NCBI GenBank assembly: GCA_036346395.1
Contig: CM070594.1
Span: 57,583,519 to 57,647,518 of the forward strand
Length of the DNA stretch: 64,000 bases
Direction of reading: 5' to 3'
DNA from: Hsuehochloa calcarea
Taxonomy: Eukaryota > Streptophyta > Magnoliopsida > Poales > Poaceae
Shown here: positions 1 through 10,850 of the stretch, one piece after another
Layout of the letters: each line of letters opens with the position of its first letter
How positions within the stretch are numbered: position 1 is the stretch's first letter
The notes under the pieces: generated by a model
What the model saw: the letters and a program-made list of their open reading frames with translations, nothing else
Told to the model about the DNA's origin: nothing
The model's database searches: none
Translations under genes and position numbers: made by a program

Positions 1-867
1 GATTCGTGGTTGAAGTTACAGGAGATGCCATCCTGGAGGCTTCGACGCGTGAAGAGTTATGGAAGACGTTTCATAACTGGAAGGTTTAGAGATATTACCG
101 TGATTTGAGGGATTTCGGTTCCCTTGTTTCACGAAAGAGCTGGGATTATGTGTCCTTGTTGATAAGGACATGGTTTAGGGCCCCAGCATATAAAGGGCGA
201 TGAGGTTAAGAGTAACGTGTGCTCGTGGGAGACTTTTTGGAACTTTTGGCAACAGCGGCTTTCAGAAGAGAGCTTTTCGGTGCTTTCTTACTAGGGTTTG
301 AGGGGTGCCGTGAGAGCACTTTGTAGATCTGAGAACATGATTGAGGAATAATAGATCGAGTTATTTCCAAAGAATTTGATCATCGTTGGTGGTTTGTGAT
401 TCGGTCATTGTGTTCGACTTGTTCCAGGTTCATCGTCTTGATCGTTCTTCTATCTTGACCGACCACTCGTGTTGATCGGTCTTTGACTAGTTCTGTTCCA
501 AGAGGTCTTCGACTTGTTCTCGTTCACCGTCTTGATCCGCTTTTGTTCTTTGCGGTATGTGAATCTTAGAAATGAAAGGTGGAAGAAATCTGATAGTCGA
601 ACTCTTTCGACTAGATGATCCTAACTCTCTCGACAAGGTTGACTTTATCTTTTTCGATCACGTACTGTGTTGTTCACCCGGTTATCGATAATATCTTTGA
701 CTGGAGGAACATATGAGAGTTGATTCGACCTCTACGACTAGGTGACAACCTCGCATGCAGTACATAGTATTCAGTTGTCGATTGAATCTAGAGCAGATTC
801 TTCTACGTAAGTTGCAAAAGAAGGCACTACACTCATTCACCTCCTCCGATTGTCGATCGATCCTACA
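1..867 (+). repeat. 5' LTR (partial) of the gag-only copia derivative
   Basis: The section 172-867 matches 2483-3187. It holds a TATA-like tataaag at 189-195 and ends with tcctaca at 867, immediately before the primer binding site. Sequence from 1 to 171 has no partner in the downstream copy, which appears truncated, so it is assigned to the LTR by continuity only. The true LTR start is not in the window or not identifiable. Short pyrimidine-rich motifs of the type ttcgacttgttc recur through 390-545. Confidence 0.65.
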
Positions 868-869
868 AG

Positions 870-881
870 TGGTATCAAAGC
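870..881 (+). other. Primer binding site (initiator-Met tRNA type)
   Basis: The sequence tggtatcaaagc lies 2 bp after the LTR end. It differs by one base from the tggtatcagagc primer site common to plant LTR retrotransposons. Confidence 0.7.
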
Positions 882-889
882 GGGTTGCT

Positions 890-2490
890 ATGGCATCGAG
901 AGGTATGTGAATCATCCCCATGCTAGATGGTGCGATTTTGCTTTTAGAAGTGTCATATGCAAGCTTACATTGAGGCTCAAGGTGTTTGAAATAAGATTGC
1001 TATACCATATGAGTTTCCTAGATTCTTGTTACTAATCTAAATAAAATAAATGTTGACTTAAATGCTCAAGCTCAGAACTTTGTCGTTTCAAGCAATTTCT
1101 ATAAAGAATTTGATCTTATAGCTCATATTAATTCGGCTCACTTAACATGGAAAACTTTTTTCGATTATCATGAAAGAACTACTAAAATTAAGAAAGTGCA
1201 TAAATTTTTCATCAAAAGAATATTTTGATTTTGCTATGAAACACAGGTGAAGCTATTGATGATCTTTTGCTCGGTTTGAAAAAATATTGAGTAATTTACG
1301 TGGTGTTAATATTATTCCTACCGATGAAGATAATGCAACTAAAATCTTGAGATCTTTAGGTTCTGAGTGGTTAATGGTTGTCACAACTATCAATTAAACT
1401 ATCGATCTAGATACTTTAACCATGGTCGATCTTTTCTCTAGATTGAAAACCTATGAGATGGAAGATTTGCCATCTAAGATTGATAAACCTTCATCTTTAG
1501 CACTTATGACTAACCCGTGCGCCGCTTACGTCGAGTTTTTTTCCGTGTCCGCTTTGTCTTTTTTAGAGGAACAGTTCGAACAGCTCCATGAAGGGGATTT
1601 GGTGTTGATCTCCTCACGGGCATGCAAGGCACTCAACAACATGAGGATGAAGAAGCGAGGTGGTATGTCAAGTTCGATCAAGTGCTACGAGTGTAGCGAG
1701 CCAAGCCACATTAAGATGGAGTGTCCCAAGCTCAAGGGAAAGGTGATTAAGGAAGACAAGAATTATCGTCGTCGACTATTCAAGAACAACAACTCCAAGG
1801 GTGGTAATTTCTGCAAAAAATTTGCTGAAAATGTTCTTTCGCCTATCGAGCATCTAGATTTGAGTGATGTGGAATATGAGAGTTGCGATAACGACAACCA
1901 TGACAATGATGATGCTAAAGTTAAGAAGAAGAACAATGATAACTTCACGGGTATGTGCTTCATGGTAAGAAACAACAACGAAGACGACAATGACAGTGAT
2001 CCTAATGAGGTAAGACTATCATATGATGAGCTTGAAGTTGGTTTGATTAAACTTGCTATTGAACTGAAAAAGATAAAAAAACTAAAAGAAAATAATTATC
2101 TTGTTGAAAGCTTAACTTCTGAAATCAATAGACTTAGAGTTGTTTCTCCTGATAAAGAATCATGTGAGTCTTGTCGATTTTTACATTCTGAGTTGGAGAC
2201 TGCTAGGTCAATGAATGTATCAAACTTGATTTAACATAGGAATGAAAGTGCTAAATTTGATGAATTAATGTTGGCACATGACTCTTGTGATGAAAAGTTA
2301 AAACTTGCAAACAATGAAATTAAAAAGCTCATGTTTAGTTCTCCTACATGTTTAGAGTCAAGTATTTCAGATGATTAAACTAAAACTTGCTTAAATTGTG
2401 GACTACTAGAAGCTAGGCTTAATTCATCTCATGAAACAATTCAACAAATGAATTATCATGAGATATCTTCTTGCTCTAACACGGTTTAGG
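890..2490 (+). pseudogene. Decayed copia gag polyprotein
   Basis: An ATG at 890 begins a gag-like reading region that stops after six codons and continues with several stops and frame changes. The longest open part is 1422-2234 (270 aa). It contains one retroviral zinc knuckle of the form CX2CX4HX4C (CYECSEPSHIKMEC), followed by an acidic and asparagine-rich stretch and then a charged coiled-coil-like tail rich in Lys, Glu and Leu. Upstream of 1422, short frames still resemble the N-terminal gag region (for example LRSLGSEWLMVVTTIN). Such a protein would package retrotransposon RNA in cytoplasmic particles. Reading continues past 2234 with stops until about 2490, where the 3' LTR begins. The same domain order is seen in the gag of the copia element at 56742-59004, so the two are probably related lineages. 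It is non-functional as it stands. Confidence 0.75.
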
Positions 2491-3187
2491 GCCCTAGCAT
2501 ATAAAGGGCGAAGAGGTTAAGAGTAATGTGAGCTCGTGGGAGGCTTTTTGTGGCTTTTGGCGGCGGCAGCTTTTAGAAGAGAGAACTTTTCGGGTGCTTT
2601 CTTCCTAGGATTTGAGGGACGCCGTGAGAGCACTTTGTAGACACATAACAAGATTGAGAAATAATAGATCAGGTCGTTTCCAAAGAATTTCAGTCATCGC
2701 TGGAGGTTTGTGCTTCTGGGCATTGTGTTCGACTTGTTCCAATTCATCGTCTACGATCTGTTCTTATGTCTTCGACCAGCTCTCGTGTTGATAAGTCTTC
2801 GACCAGCTTCTATTCCGATAGGTCTTTGACTTGTTCTCGTCCATCGTTTTCGATCTGCTTTTATTCTTTGGAGTGTGTGAATCTCCCGAGCCGGAAGGTG
2901 GAAGAAATTTAATAGTCGAACTCTTTCGACTAGGTGGTTGTAACTCTCTCGACAAGGTCGACTTCATTTTCTTTGATTACGTACTGTGCTGTTCACCCAG
3001 TTGTTGACAATAGCTGTGACTGGCGGAACAAATCAGAGTTAGTTCGACCTCTACGACTAGGTTACAACCTCGTATGAGTATATAGTATTCAGCCATCGAT
3101 TGAATCCAGAGCAGATTCTTCTAGGTAATTTGCCAAAGAAAGCACTACAATCATTCACCCCCTCTGATTATCGTATCCGATCCTACA
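2483..3187 (+). repeat. 3' LTR (5'-truncated) of the gag-only copia derivative
   Basis: This repeat matches 172-867 and ends with the same tcctaca. Homology starts at ggtttagg with no TG terminus and no polypurine tract, so its first part is missing. The sequence following it, attgt, would be the right target duplication, but the left one is out of the window. Confidence 0.7.
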
Positions 3188-3776
3188 ATTGTATTGAATA
3201 GTAATATGTTCGGCTATTTTTAACCTCAATAATTTGACATAACTGACGTCAATGTACAATTATAAATAAGTAACGATCAATGTGCTTACCAAAAATGAAG
3301 TAATTAAGGAACAAAAGATGGTTGTATTGGCAAACTACATCGTCCAACCTCAATGACCTAAAAAAGAAGAGAACAAAATATCTTAGAATTCTTAAGTAAA
3401 AAAAATAGTAGAATGATCAAATAAAAGTAGTTAAGTAAATACATTAGCTTTTAGTACTTACATTCTTTCAATATCATGAAGCGATGAACCACAATATCAT
3501 TAGCGATGAACCACATCAACATTATCATCATTAGCAATGAACCTAGGTTGCAAGCCCGCGTTGCCGCGTGGACTGAGTGGCCGCGTCATTGCATGGGCCA
3601 CGTACATGACCTCGTGGGCTGACTCCGGGGTGCACAATTTTTCAGCTAGGGGGTGCACATGTGATATATATAAGCTGATCCCCACTAAATGTTTTTTTGG
3701 ACCCGGTGTCCTGTGACACCAGGTGGGACTCTTTGGTTCTGCCCCTGCACGTAACCAACAGAAAGCGACCGGTTTG
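3188..3776. other. Intergenic, no gene seen
   Basis: The stretch is AT-rich up to about 3540 and then moderately GC-rich. I see no coding region or terminal repeats. A near-direct repeat (agcgatgaaccaca) occurs around 3480-3515. Confidence 0.5.
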
Positions 3777-3986
3777 TGTTAGAGTACGTGTATGACAAGA
3801 TTATAAGAGATATAATAGATTCAAGTAGGATGATTTGTAGATGATATGATTCCTTCGATATCTCTAGTAACCTTCCGTATCTCTAGTAGATTGACTTGAT
3901 CTCTAAGTCACCCTGTAATCTATATATATGCCTACAAGGTTCAAGCAATACAACAACGCTTATTCTGGCTATTCTATCTTCCTACA
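3777..3986 (+). repeat. 5' LTR of the short LTR element
   Basis: It begins TG and ends CA. Near 3926 it carries the TATA-like run tatatata, and it matches 10823-10850 joined to 14912-15102. Confidence 0.75.
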
Positions 3987-3998
3987 TGGTATCAGAGT
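3987..3998 (+). other. Primer binding site
   Basis: The sequence tggtatcagagt abuts the LTR end and fits an initiator-Met tRNA primer site. Confidence 0.75.
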
Positions 3999-4599
3999 GG
4001 GTTCGCGTGTGAGTCTGTTCCTAGCCACCACTAAATTCTGCCGCACGCCTCCCCTAGGAGAGACGATGTAATCTCCAGGGGTTGTGCATTGTTTTTTTTT
4101 CCTCCGATCAATAGGTCGGTTCCTTCGCCCCTCTCTGATCAATAGATCAGTTCTTCCCACTGATCTATTGATCAGATCTCTCATCAATAGATCAACTGTC
4201 TTTACACTTTCTATCTTACTCTCAGTTCCCTGTCGTGTTCTTCAGCACAACCCTGCCTCGCGCCGAGCACCACTGTCATCTTGGTTGCTCTTGCTTTTCC
4301 TTTACATACCCGCATGCATGCATGCCATTGCCTAGAGGTGGGAGTCGGGCCAGGCCGGGCCAGCACGACACGGGCACAACAGGGCGCGGGCCATGGTGGT
4401 CGGCGCGACGAGCTCCCCGGGCCATGTTGTACCGACACGGATAGCCACCAGTGAGGTACAACACAACACGTTGGCCCGCCGTGCCGGCACGGGCATGGCA
4501 CACACACCGTAGCTTCGAGCGCGGAGGAGGCGTAGCGGGCAGGCGCCTCGGGCGACGAGGATGGTGATGTGGCGGTGGCAGAGGACAAGGGGCACTGCG

Positions 4600-5000
4600 T
4601 CGCCTAGGAAGACGATGTCCGCCACTACCTAGGAAGACTAAGACGACGACGGTGACCGGATTTGGCCAGATTGGCGCCACGGATGGGGAGGCATCCGCAA
4701 CTGCAACCGTCCTTCTTGTCTCCCTTGTCGCTTGCCCACGAAGATGAAGGGTTGCGCTGCAGCCGGGGCGGCCTCCTCCTTCTCGTCCCTAGGGATTGGG
4801 GATTGGACATGGTCAGAGCCGATTGTGGTTGGGGAGGATGGAAGGCGGTCGTGTGTGGAGGGTGGCGCCGGAGTGGGAGGCGGCGGCTTGGGTTGAGGAG
4901 GGGAGGAGAGGTTGATGAAGGGGGCCCATGGGGGATTGCCGGATTGGGGAAGAGAAGACCGGAAGAAGATGAAGGGAGAGAAAGAGAGAGATAACCAGAG
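4600..5000. other. GC-rich subterminal region of the hAT element, no defended gene
   Basis: Open frames here on both strands are long only because of high GC content. I see no domain. The stretch ends in a purine-rich run (gggagagaaagagagaga) followed by A/T homopolymers. Confidence 0.4.
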
Positions 5001-5084
5001 TGGGATTTATTTTTGAAATAATATTTTTTAATTTTTTTTTACAAAAAAGATAATTTTTTTTATGAAACTAGGCTACTGTCGCCA

Positions 5085-5325
5085 TTTGAAATGACCAAAT
5101 GTTCATGTAGGCATTTTTAAATGGCGACAGTAGCCTAGGCACTGACGGCAGAGACTAGAACAGTGCAGGGACTAGGCTACTATCGGCATTTCAACTAGCG
5201 ATAGGGACCTCCTTGCACTGTTCTAGTCCCTGTCGCCAGTGCCTAGGCTAATGTCTCCATTTAGAATGGCAACATGACATTTCACCATTTCAAATGGCGA
5301 TAGTAGCCTAAATTTTTTTAAAAAG
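5085..5325. repeat. Fold-back region with repeated ctgtcgcc / ggcgacag motifs
   Basis: Motifs such as ggctactgtcgccattt and their complements (aatggcgacagtagcc) alternate through this stretch, so most of it can fold on itself. It also contains the inverted pair gaacagtgcaggga and cactgttctagtccctg. It is flanked by T-rich and A-rich runs. A related arrangement lies at 35625-35725. It is probably a MITE or the subterminal part of a DNA transposon; no target duplication was found. Confidence 0.6.
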
Positions 5326-5632
5326 AAATTGAGTATTTATTTTTTTAAATTTCTTTTAAAATAATATTATTTCAAAAAAATACCAGAGTGCCTCTAAAGG
5401 CATTAGGCATGTAACATTGCAAACTTAGAATTTCGATAACATAGTTAAGGACTTAGGATAGGGCAGCGTCTATTGAGTCTTGACTCTTGACTAAAATATC
5501 AACTGCTGACATTGCATGAACTTAGCTAAGGAATATTATGGTAGATTGTTTCTGAAGTGCCATTCTTAGCAGCACCACTAATGGTTTCTCCAATCCTTCA
5601 TTTTTCAAGATGACAAACCATATATACATAAA

Positions 5633-5888
5633 GGGAACATATCTAGTGCTAATGGGTATTTCAGTGCTAAGGTGCTAAAACCAATCTTGACCATTGGATC
5701 TGAATTGAACAATCAAGATTAATGCGGGCTCCCACCTCTAAACCATTTAATCATTTTGCATGCTCCATCTTCAATGCACTTTCATTAATGTGTCTTCATT
5801 AAACATCATGCATGCTCCCACCTCCAACGGTCAAGATTGGTATTAGCACCTTAGCACTGAATTACCCATTAGCACTAGATATGTTCCC
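5633..5888. mobile_element. Mutator-type MITE with 9-bp target-site duplication
   Basis: The ends form long terminal inverted repeats of about 62 bp: gggaacatatctagtgctaa at the left and its complement at the right, with only a few mismatches over the arm. The flanks are a perfect 9-bp direct repeat, atacataaa (5624-5632 and 5889-5897), the size typical of Mutator-like elements. The centre is about 130 bp of non-coding sequence. The nearly intact arms and perfect duplication suggest it inserted later than the hAT element that contains it. Confidence 0.88.
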
Positions 5889-6301
5889 ATACATAAAAGG
5901 TCACTAAAATTTATGGCCATTGTCACACAGGACAGGAAAAGTGTGATGCAGGGAAGAAGAAAAGAAAAAAAAGAAAGGGTAAAGAAGAAAATGAAAGAAA
6001 GAGAATAAAGAAAGGGGTAAAGAAGAAAGGAAAGAAAATAAAGAAAATAAAGAAATAATAATAATAATAAAGAAAATACTGCAGTATGAACAGTTTTGAT
6101 ATATTAATTGCACCTTGAATATTACCAAGATCATAATTGAATTATGCAAATAGTTGTTTACTAGAGATAAAAAGAATGAAATTTTTGCAAGCAACATGTA
6201 CAGTTTTGATATATTAATTCTTTCTTTTTGTGAAACCGCAATTATGTAAAATTATGGACTTTTAAAAATTAAGGGAAAAAGTGAAATTTTATTGATATTT
6301 T

Positions 6302-6318
6302 ACACACACACACACACA
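6302..6318. repeat. (AC)n microsatellite
   Basis: An uninterrupted run of about eight CA dinucleotides lies just downstream of the transposase relic. Confidence 0.8.
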
Positions 6319-6474
6319 TTGTTACTGCATCGTTAAAAACCATACGCCTCAGTGTGGGGTTCACCCGGTAAGGAAAATAGTATAATAACTACATTCATGC
6401 ATACATATTGGTAAGTCAACATTGAGTTCAACTAACGTCTCTATGATCTCGAGATCCTCCAGTTGATGTTGATG

Positions 6475-8350
6475 TCACTCTTTTGCCAATTCCCAGTCTT
6501 TGAGGCAGGTGATTGCCTCCACCATCTTGGGCATGAGGGGTGACCTCCTTTCTTCAACTATTCTTCCTACCATGCTGAACATCGCTTCCAAAGAGACGGA
6601 GGACACTGGAACTAATAAAATATCTCATGCGAAATGACACAGAACAGAGAATATCCGCTTGTTGTTCTTCCACCACTCTAGCAAGTCTAACTTGCCTCCG
6701 CCGGAAAGATCAGGATTGATGTTTGCACAGTCATGCTCTTGGTAGTGGTTCAGCTCGGAGGTAGAATTCCACTTAGGGGGCGTCTAAGACTGAGAGGGAG
6801 AAGAACTAGACTTTCCCTTCAGCTTCTTCCACAAGTGTGCTGTCAAGCTAGTCTTGGCTGGATGTGTGTGCTGTGTGGCCTCTGATCTCATGCTGCTGCC
6901 AAGCTTGTCGTGGTATAAGCGGAAAGCACGAACAAACTCCTCTTTGACATATTCGAAAGCTTCGAAGAAATTAAGACCGAGACACTCATCTATTCCCTCC
7001 ATAGCCATATGCAAACCTGCCAATTTTTTTGTAGGATCCAAAATGATAGCAAAGCAATATAGGTCTAAAATAAATCCAAAATATTTAACAAGTATTTCCT
7101 CCATTGCTGCAACAACTTGACCTAAAAGGGGATGCCCTCTAGATTTAGCAAACTTATCAGCAATTAGCCAAATAAAATCTATTACTAAGTTAAGGGCAGG
7201 GTCGTAAATACCGGATAGAGCCTTAGTTGCTTTGTAAAAAGGTCTAAAAAACTCTAAAAAATAACTAACAATTTCCCAATCTGAGTTAGCAACTATCAAC
7301 TTATCTGAGGTGGCATTGACAAAGACAGATGTAATATGTTCATACTCTTGCACCTTCTTCAGCATGATGCATGTCGAGTTCTACATCACCTTCATGTCAG
7401 GACCGAATTTCTTGGGGCCTTGTCGTTGGCTACACAATACTATGCGAATCAGACTGCCACCACCGTTGAACTTGACAGGAAATGAAGAGCATTGTGGATA
7501 TTATTCAAATAAGCGCCAATCACCTCCATACCGTCTTGCACAATGAGGTCAAGGATATGACATACACATCTCGGGTGGAGAACATATCTACCGATATATG
7601 TCTACAACCTTAGGGTGAGGATGTTCATAGTCATCGATTCGCCGATCGTTATCAAGAGTTATATAAATAATCTTATGTCCTATTTCAAAATAATCAATTA
7701 CCCCTAGTATGAGCTCAAGAATGACATCTCCCATGTGTGATTCAATAATTAACTTAAACTCTATGACTCTTTTGTTTAGCTTATACTCATCATCTAAATA
7801 ATGAGCTACAACACTAAGGTATGTAGTTCTCTTGTGTGATAATGTCTAAATATCTGAAGTTAAAGCAAAAGAGTATTGAATTTTTAGAAAAATTTCATTT
7901 AGTGCTGCTAGCTGTCTACTATACATCCCTAAAATATCGGATGATGTCATTCTCCTACTAACATGTTGGTATTGTGGACAAAAGCTGCGTTGGATAATTC
8001 TTTCGAACGAGTGACTTTCACCTATCCTAATCGGTTGATCCTCGAAAACAATGTATCTAGCACTTTCCTCACGGGCATAATGAGGGTTGTATGTCCAAGT
8101 ACTTACAGAGCCATCAGCCTTGAAGTTGAGCTGCGTCTGGACTCCTCCACCTCGCGTGTGCATCCCCATCTTTTCTAAGCATGCTTTGTAGTGCCAGTTC
8201 AAGTGCCCCGTCCCTCCACCTGTACAAGCAATTAATTGGGCTTTTCAATAATTACAAGTTGGGATCTCTACCGTTTGACCATCTCAAATTTCCTCACTCC
8301 AGGTCATGTGCTTCCAGCACTCCGTCCTTCGCCCGGCGTTGCTGCTGCCG
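6475..8350 (-). pseudogene. hAT transposase, decayed
   Basis: Transposase parts occur in the expected order on the minus strand. A BED-type zinc finger relic lies at about 8180-8340 (GTGHLNWHYKAC retains the His and Cys of the finger's second half). A stretch with RRMTSSDI follows at 7846-8202. Fragments containing VCHILDLIVQDGM lie near 7560. The core is 6784-7365, with RPFYKATKALSG and AIILDPTKKLAG. The C-terminal dimerisation region at 6475-6660 contains DILLVPVSSVSLEAMFSM and MVEAITCLKDWELAK. The reading frame of the last 900 bp is continuous except for stops at about 7372 (TAG), 6784 (TAG) and about 6627 (TGA). hAT transposases cut and paste DNA in the nucleus after dimerising through this C-terminal region. 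This copy cannot make a full protein, but the element's identity is secure. Confidence 0.85.
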
Positions 8351-8359
8351 GGCGCAGAC

Positions 8360-9120
8360 CAACCAGTATTGCCATCCGTGGATGGGGTACCGAAGTCTGG
8401 CATCTCCATTGGGTCCGAACCGTGTTGGTACTCCTCATATCCCTCCGTTCATATGACGATCATCAACGTCGTAGTATCCCATGCCTGGGGAGAGCTGACA
8501 AGGATTGATGGGAGAGGCGGCGGGAGGACTAGGGGAGCGGCGGGAGAATGGGCTGCGTGAGACTGAGCGTCTCCCTCTGCTGGCTACTGCTTTCGTGCTA
8601 CAATTCCTCGATAGCATAGAACTACTGAGCTCCGCCGCTCCCTCCACGGGCTTCATGCTTCAATTCCTTGGTAGCATGCTTTCTATTGTACAGAGCACTA
8701 GAGCGAAGAAAGAATCAAAGAATGGAATATGTGCTTCACTCGGTGGTGAATAAATAAGCAAAAGACAAGATGAGCTTTGGTGGTGAATAAATGAGTTGCA
8801 GACATTCATTTTTATAGGCACGTAGAGTCGGAGAGAATGAATCTCGCGAGAGTCATTGTCTTGCCGTTGCCTTCTATATCTCTGCTCTGTCTTGTCATCG
8901 GAAAGAATCTCGCGTAGAGCCATTTCTTGCATGTTGCCTCTCTTCCACCCACCCGTTGTTATCTAATCCCTACTAAAAGTACTGACCATGTCTTTTCACC
9001 CGTCACAAAAAACTATTCCACGATTCCATGTCTCCCCCATTGTCACTTCGCTTTGCGTAGCTGTGTGTGTGCGCCTTTGTGTGATGGAGTGATGCACTGA
9101 TTCCACAATTCCTTGACGGC
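8360..9120. other. 5' region of the hAT element, no further gene
   Basis: This lies between the transposase relic and the C-rich tract. Short open frames on both strands show no recognisable domain. It may hold the transposase promoter or an untranslated exon, but I see no specific site. Confidence 0.35.
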
Positions 9121-9590
9121 CTAACCCCAACTCCCAATAGTCCCACTCTCCCTCATTCCCCCCCCCACCCAACAGCCTGCCCCCTACTCCCAAGGTGCCA
9201 GTCGCCAAGCCCCCTGTTCCCCACTACCCCAGCGCCTCCCCCAGTCCCCCACCCCGACGCCTCCCCCATTCCCCCTCTCCCCACCCCTGGTGCCTCCCCC
9301 TCTCCCCATCGCTCCCAGCATCCCCCTTCTCCCCCGGCGGTCTAGCCTCCACCTTCCCCCCACGCCTCCCCCTTCTCCCCCGGTGACCCGACCTCCCACA
9401 GCGCCTCCACAGCATGGCTCCACCTTCTCCCCCACAGTGCACCGACCTCCCTTCTCCCCACACCCCTGCTTCGCCCTTCTCCCCCTGCACCTCGCTTCTC
9501 CCCACCACCACCGCCTCCACCTCCCCATCAACCCGCCCCTCTCCTCATCGCCTCCCCGACCAAGGCGTCGTGAGCAGGCGACCAAGCGTC
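9120..9590. repeat. C-rich low-complexity tract
   Basis: Long runs of ctcccc and cccc units dominate, generating spurious Pro-rich frames on the plus strand and Gly/Arg-rich frames on the minus strand. It forms the GC-rich subterminal part of the hAT element. Confidence 0.7.
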
Positions 9591-10850
9591 GGTGGTGGGG
9601 GTGAGTCGATGCATCTTGCCGAGAGGTGAGCAGTGGCCTGACGACGCACGCAGAGCGGCAATGCGAGGAACAGAGACATGCATGGCGCGCGTGGGGGGGT
9701 GGCGGACGAGGCCGTGCGGCGTGGGCAACGCGCGTCGTGGCGGTCGGGCATGGGCTTGGATTGCCTCCGGTGTGACGCCGTGCTGCTATCGTGCTAGGCT
9801 AGCCCGAGCATGACCCTACCGGTCGTGCCATGCCGTGCCACCCGTCGTGCCGCATTCGTAGGCCTGGCCTAGCCCTGCCCTCCTGTTCGTGCCGTGCCGT
9901 GCCATGCTTGGGTCGTGCCATCGGCCCAGAATGGCAAGGCCCAACTCTGAGGTATACTATTGCATCCTGCCAGTACGCACGCATGCATGCATAATTTGTT
10001 CGAGTTGCAATCTTCTAGTCTCTTTCCTTTTGTTGCATGACTACCTTCATGCATGCACATGCATGCTCCCTGTGCCGATGATGTTGGTCCTCTTTTCCTA
10101 ATGTGGTTTCCTTCCTATCTCGTCGGGCTATCAGCAGCTGTGCATTCGTCGATACCCAAACTTCTTCCACACAATTATTCCTTCTTTCCCCTGGCCAAAT
10201 ATACTGGTTTCTTCCTCCTATCAATAGATTGGTCCTTCCTCTGCTTCTTCGTTGATACCTATGCGCAATTCACACTCAACTCCCTACCGCCGGCTTCTCT
10301 TATCGCTGCATTGTCGGCTTCTCCCCTTGCTTCACCGTGACAATCCTCTTTGCTATCGTCCCCCTGTAATTCTCAATGGCTAACACAAATTTGCCTCCAA
10401 TATCTTTTTTTGTTGTTGCATGTGTGCATCACACGTCTACTCCAGCAACCGCCGTGCTGCATTGGCCCTCTCTCGTGCTGATTTGCGCACCGCCACTATC
10501 ATTGAGTCCTCCAACTACTGATGCTCTTGCAGTCCCGCTTCTTCCTCGACACTAGTGGCTGGCCTGTGCTGCCTCGACTACAACGACCTTCTTTGACCGC
10601 GACAATCTTGACATCATCTTCTCGCTACATCGATGTCATCTTCGTCTACAGTGACTTCCCACGATTTCTTCATCAATGGCACCACTCGTCATCATCGGCA
10701 ACCCTACTTTGACGACTACCTCAACAACAGACAACTTCACCAATGGTTCTTCGCATGGCAATCTTCGTCTACTTCTTCTCCAGTCTGAGCATCAACTATG
10801 CTCCCGCTACAACTGCGATGGATGTTAGAGTACATCTATGACAAGATTAT

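Larger units (their letters stand above)
1..3187 (+). mobile_element. Ty1/copia-type element, gag-only deletion derivative, 5' end outside window
   Basis: Two direct repeats (172-867 and 2483-3187, alignable along their length) flank an internal region that starts with a primer-binding-site-like sequence and holds only gag-type coding relics. No protease, integrase, reverse transcriptase or RNase H sequence is visible between them. The copy upstream of the gag relic continues to position 1 and probably past the window edge, while the downstream copy starts abruptly at about 2483. The internal deletion therefore seems to have removed all of pol and the first part of the 3' LTR. The repeat ends in tcctaca at both copies. 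Assignment to Ty1/copia rests on the primer site type and the gag zinc knuckle; the lineage is not resolved. Confidence 0.75.
4333..9956 (-). mobile_element. hAT-superfamily DNA transposon, degenerate
   Basis: The element carries a decayed hAT transposase on the minus strand (6475-8350). Its ends are GC-rich, with clustered cgtgcc/ggcacg motifs at both sides (4355-4500 and 9830-9930), a style of subterminal repeat usual for grass hAT elements. The left end reads tagaggtgggagtcgggcc and the complement of the right end reads roughly tacctcagagttgggcc, giving imperfect terminal inverted repeats. A candidate 8-bp target duplication is ccattgcc (4325-4332) against ctattgca (9957-9964), 6 of 8 matching, so the ends are approximate. 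It sits inside the internal region of a short LTR element. It in turn hosts a Mutator-type MITE at 5633-5888. Confidence 0.7.

Noticed and set aside
4211..4680. Several overlapping open frames of 97-134 codons on both strands
   Set aside because: High GC and cgtgcc repeats of the hAT end explain them; no domain and no consistent frame.
9184..9604. Pro-rich and Gly/Arg-rich open frames
   Set aside because: Caused by the C-rich low-complexity tract.
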